This document shows positions 54,878 to 58,073 of a stretch of 58,073 bases of DNA, piece after piece (the first letter of the stretch is position 1; each line of letters starts with the position of its first letter). The DNA comes from Bradyrhizobium cenepequi (GTDB lineage Bacteria > Pseudomonadota > Alphaproteobacteria > Rhizobiales > Xanthobacteraceae). The notes under the pieces are model-generated. The model saw only the letters and a list, made by a program, of their open reading frames with translations, made no database searches and was not told the DNA's origin. The translations under genes and the position numbers were made by a program. The DNA lies in the NCBI RefSeq assembly GCF_020329485.1, contig NZ_JAGKJI010000042.1, positions 1 through 58,073 on the forward strand, read 5' to 3'.

Positions 54878-57856
54878 ATGTCATTCGCGGGTACCGCGCC
54901 AGAGCTGCAACCGCAACGCGCCAATATCTCCGATGGTCTGTCGCCGACAGCACCGTTTGCGGAATTGAGGGCGAGTGTGCGCAGGCAGAGCGGCCTTCGT
55001 GCGGCTATTACCTCTGCCTATCGTCGCGCCGAACGTGACTGTGTGGACCCGCTCTTCGATCTGGCCGCTCTCCCAGAGGACGCATCGCAGCGGGCCGTGA
55101 CCTTGGCGCGAGGACTGGTGATACGCCTTCGTGGAAAGGCGCAATCGAGCGGCGTCGAAGCTCTCATCCACGAGTATTCGTTGTCGAGCCAAGAGGGCGT
55201 CGCGCTCTTATGTCTGGCCGAGGCTCTGCTCCGTATCCCGGACGCACCGACGCGAGATGCACTCATACGCGACAAAATATCGGCTGGAGATTGGCGCGCT
55301 CATGTCGGCAACAGCACATCGCTGTTCGTCAATGCCGCGACCTGGGGACTTGTCGTCACCGGGAAGCTCACAGCGATCGCAACTGAGAACAGTCTTTCAT
55401 CCACTCTGACGCGGCTCATTGCGCGGGGCGGCGCGCCCATCATTCGCCAGGGCGTCAAGCTCGTCATGCGCCTTATGGGCGAGCAGTTCGTGACCGGACA
55501 AACGATCGAGCAGGCGCTGTCGAACAGTGGGCGCATGGAAGCGCGCGGCTTTCGCTATTCCTACGATATGCTGGGTGAAGGGGCGACGACCGCGGATGAT
55601 GCGGCGCGCCACCTTTCGGCTTACGAGACAGCCATTCATGCGATCGGGAGAAGTTCGGCAGGGCGCGGTATTTACGAAGGGCCGGGAATCTCAATCAAGC
55701 TCTCGGCAATCCATCCGCGTTACAGTCGCGGCAAGCTTGGCCGAGTGATGAACGAACTCTTTCCTCGTCTGAAGCAGTTGGCGCTACTCGCAAAACGTTA
55801 TGAGATTGGTCTCAATATAGACGCCGAAGAGGCGGATCGTCTGGATTTGTCGCTGGACCTTCTCGAAGCGCTATGTGTCGACAAGGATCTCCCAGGTTGG
55901 AATGGGATTGGTTTCGTAGCTCAGGCTTATCAGAAGCGCTGCCCTTTCGTGATCGACTGGCTCATCGATCTTGCGCGCCGTTCGGAACGTCGCCTGATGG
56001 TGCGACTGGTCAAGGGTGCTTACTGGGACAGCGAGATCAAGCGCGCGCAAGTTGATGGGATGCAGGACTTCCCCGTATTTACCCGCAAGATCCACACTGA
56101 CGTCTCCTACCTCGCATGTGCTCGTAAGCTCCTGTCAGCGCCGGATGCCGTGTTTCCGCAGTTCGCGACGCACAATGCGCAAACACTGGCTTCAATCGTG
56201 CAAATGGCGGAACCAAATTTTTATCGTGGCCAGTACGAATTTCAGTGCCTCCATGGCATGGGCGAGCCGCTGTACGAGGAGGTCGTCGGCCGTGAGAAAC
56301 TCGATCGTCCTTGCCGCATCTATGCGCCGGTCGGATCGTACGAAACGTTGCTCGCCTATCTGGTGCGGCGTCTGTTGGAGAACGGCGCGAACACATCCTT
56401 CGTTAACCGCATCGCGGACCCGAGCGTTCCCGTTGAGGACTTGGTCGCGGATCCGGTAAAAACGGCGCGGTCTTTGAGGCCGCGAGGCTCTCCGCACGAC
56501 AAAATCCTGAAACCTCGGGATCTCTACGGTTCGGGCCGAGCGAATTCGGCTGGGCTTGACCTCTCGGATGAAAGTGCGCTCGCTCTGCTGGGCGAAAGTC
56601 TGACGAAAAGCGCACTTCATCAATGGGAAGCATTGCCATCGGGCGCGATAAGCCGCGGCAACTCTCGTCTCATTCGCAATCCTGCTGATCTTCGCGACGT
56701 GGTCGGCAAAGTGCGAGATGCCGCCTCCGCCGAGATCGAGGCGGCTCTCTCGCGTGCAGCCAAGGTGACGGCCGCCTGGACATCCATCAGCGCTAAAGAG
56801 CGTGCTGGCCACCTCAATGCGGCGGCTGACGTGATGGAGGCACATACGCCAATTCTGGTTGGATTGATCATCCGCGAGGCCGGGAAGTCGTTTGCAAACG
56901 CAATTGCAGAGGTTCGTCAAGCCGTCGATTTCTTACGCTACTACGCGGTCGAAATCGTATGCGCGGAAGAAGCTGAAAAACTTTTGCCGCTGGGGCCTGT
57001 CGTTTGCATAAGTCCATGGAATCTCCCGCTCGCGATCTTCACAGGCCAAATTGCTGCTGCGCTTGCGGCGGGCAATCCAGTGCTCGCCAAGCCCGCCGAG
57101 GAAACACCCCTCATAGCCGCCGAGGCAGTTCGGATCATGCACGAAGCTGGCATCCCCAAGGACGTCTTGCAGTTCTTGCCAGGTGACGGTGCGGTCGGAG
57201 CAGCATTGGTCGGCGATACCCGCGTACAAGGCGTGATGTTTACCGGGCGAACAGAGGTTGCACGTCTGATCCAGAAGCAACTTGCTGAGCGGCTGACCGC
57301 CAAGGGTCACCCGATACCGCTCATCGCAGAAACGGGAGGTCAAAACGCGCTCGTAGTCGACTCCTCGGCCGGCGCGGAGCAGGTCGTTGCTGACGTGATC
57401 GCGTCCGCCTTCGACTCGGCGGGCCAGCGTTGCTCGGCGCTGCGGATTTTATGTCTTCAGGAAGACGTTGCCGACCGCATTCTGGCGATGCTCCGAGGGG
57501 CCATGCGGGAGGTTGAAATAGGAAACCCAGCCCGGCTGTCCGTCGATGTGGGGCCAGTTATCAGTGAAGAAGCACAGCGAAATATTCGCTCTCACGTGGA
57601 GACGATGCGCAATCGCGGTCATTCCGTAGAGGAACTGGCCCTCCCGCCAGACACCGAGCACGGAACGTTCGTGTCTCCGACGATTGTCGAAATTTCGAAA
57701 GTTGCGAACGTTGAAAGCGAGGTGTTCGGACCCGTACTCCACGTTGTGCGCTACCAGCGAGAGGAGCTTGCCAGCCTAGGGTCTGTTGGGATTCAGGATT
57801 CTCATCCGGGCTCGGTTGTGATTCAAGCTATGGATGGACCGATTCGTTTTGACTGA
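54878..57856 (+). pseudogene. putA: Bifunctional PutA (proline dehydrogenase / P5C dehydrogenase), 3' end cut by IS5-type insertion
   Basis: About 967 native residues are present. The proline dehydrogenase barrel is intact (YEGPGISIKLSAIHPRYS, GLNIDAEEADRLDLSLDLLE, RLVKGAYWDSEIKRAQ). The aldehyde dehydrogenase domain has VVCISPWNLPLAIFTGQIAA, IAETGGQNALVVDSSAG, the nucleophile Cys852 in SAGQRCSALR and ESEVFGPVLHVVRYQREEL. At CTAG 57776 an IS5-type element begins, so the last 25 codons are foreign. By memory of the family, about 90 residues are missing, including the loop that reads SGTGPKAGG. There is no N-terminal ribbon-helix-helix, which fits regulation by PutR. Proline dehydrogenase activity may remain. 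Confidence 0.85.
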
Positions 57857-58073
57857 TGCCCAATGGGCGAAGATGGAGCCGCTTTGTCTTGGCAAGCCAA
57901 GCGATCCCGGCCGCAGTGGCAAGGACAACCGACGGTTTGTCGAGGCCGTGCTGTGGATCGCGCGAACCGGCAGTCCCTGGCGGGATCTGCCGCCCTCGTT
58001 CGGCCACTGGAACAGTGTCTTCACGCGCTTCCGCGACTGGGTGAAGGCGGATATCTGGAAGCGGCTGTTCGAC
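57779..58073 (+). mobile_element. IS5-family insertion sequence, cut by the window end
   Basis: The left end starts GGGTCTGTTGGGATTC at a CTAG site, and the transposase begins 55 bases inside. The element interrupts putA. Its end sequence differs from that of the element at 14963, so it is a different IS5-group member, though it uses the same CTAG-type target. The right half lies outside the window. Confidence 0.78.
57834..58073 (+). CDS. IS5-family transposase, N-terminal part
   Basis: The 80 visible residues begin MDRFVLTDAQWAKMEPLCLG and contain DNRRFVEAVLWIARTGSPW followed by RDLPPSFGHWNSVFTRFRDW. This is the N-terminal domain of IS5-type transposases, similar to the first frame at 15033. 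The frame is open to the window end, so whether the full gene is intact cannot be told. Confidence 0.85.
   Translation, partial: MDRFVLTDAQWAKMEPLCLGKPSDPGRSGKDNRRFVEAVLWIARTGSPWRDLPPSFGHWNSVFTRFRDWVKADIWKRLFD

Overview
The window reads as an accessory, island-like stretch of an alphaproteobacterial (rhizobial, most likely Bradyrhizobium-type) chromosome. The clues are high-GC coding blocks, many insertion-sequence fragments (IS701, IS3, IS5, IS66, IS110 and IS630 types), broken copies of genes often carried on rhizobial accessory islands (bioB, bioF, alanine dehydrogenase, an mddA-like gene), and families common in that group (VirK, a KTSC-domain protein, an Omp25-like barrel, pimC/pimD, PutA). 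The genus is an inference. I saw no 16S gene, tRNA or nod/nif gene.

Layout. (1) 1-1548: a broken IS701 transposase and an ABC-ATPase remnant. (2) 1549-8957: a lysine/pipecolate catabolic set of FAD oxidase (amaA-like), LysR regulator, 2-oxoadipate dioxygenase/decarboxylase (hglS), aminoadipate-semialdehyde dehydrogenase (amaB) and an aminotransferase, with a cystathionine beta-lyase fragment inside. (3) 9185-12792: a shikimate-dehydrogenase-like gene, then decayed DNA with an IS3 fragment, a diverged inverted repeat, a perfect FixK/FNR box and an NRPS condensation-domain fragment. (4) 12797-18715: a lower-GC block with a split transketolase facing two short-chain dehydrogenases and a Gfo/Idh/MocA oxidoreductase, with a complete IS5-type element between the two arms. 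(5) 18978-23242: an IS graveyard with an ald pseudogene. (6) 23586-32661: virK, a MerR-type promoter, vanAB-like genes, a broken TetR gene, a KTSC protein, a two-barrel outer membrane protein and a methyltransferase. (7) 33045-36960: a MocR remnant, an IS630 element, an mddA-like pseudogene, and a ruined bioB-panD-bioF run in which only panD is intact. (8) 37771-40226: pimC/pimD. (9) 40601-50974: a CoA-thioester degradation operon (acyl-CoA dehydrogenase, triple-Rid protein, two-part MaoC-type hydratase, FadJ-like protein, thiolase, acyl-CoA ligase) with an IclR regulator whose promoter region is duplicated upstream of the operon. (10) 52192-58073: glutamate dehydrogenase, PutR and PutA, the last cut by an IS5-type element that runs off the window.

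Metabolically, the intact genes mostly degrade amino acids (lysine/pipecolate, proline, glutamate), vanillate-type aromatics and dicarboxylic or fatty acyl-CoAs. The best candidate for an undescribed system is the split transketolase/SDR/SDR/Gfo-Idh-MocA cassette. The best regulatory lead is the duplicated IclR promoter. All function calls come from reading motifs by eye; no searches were run.
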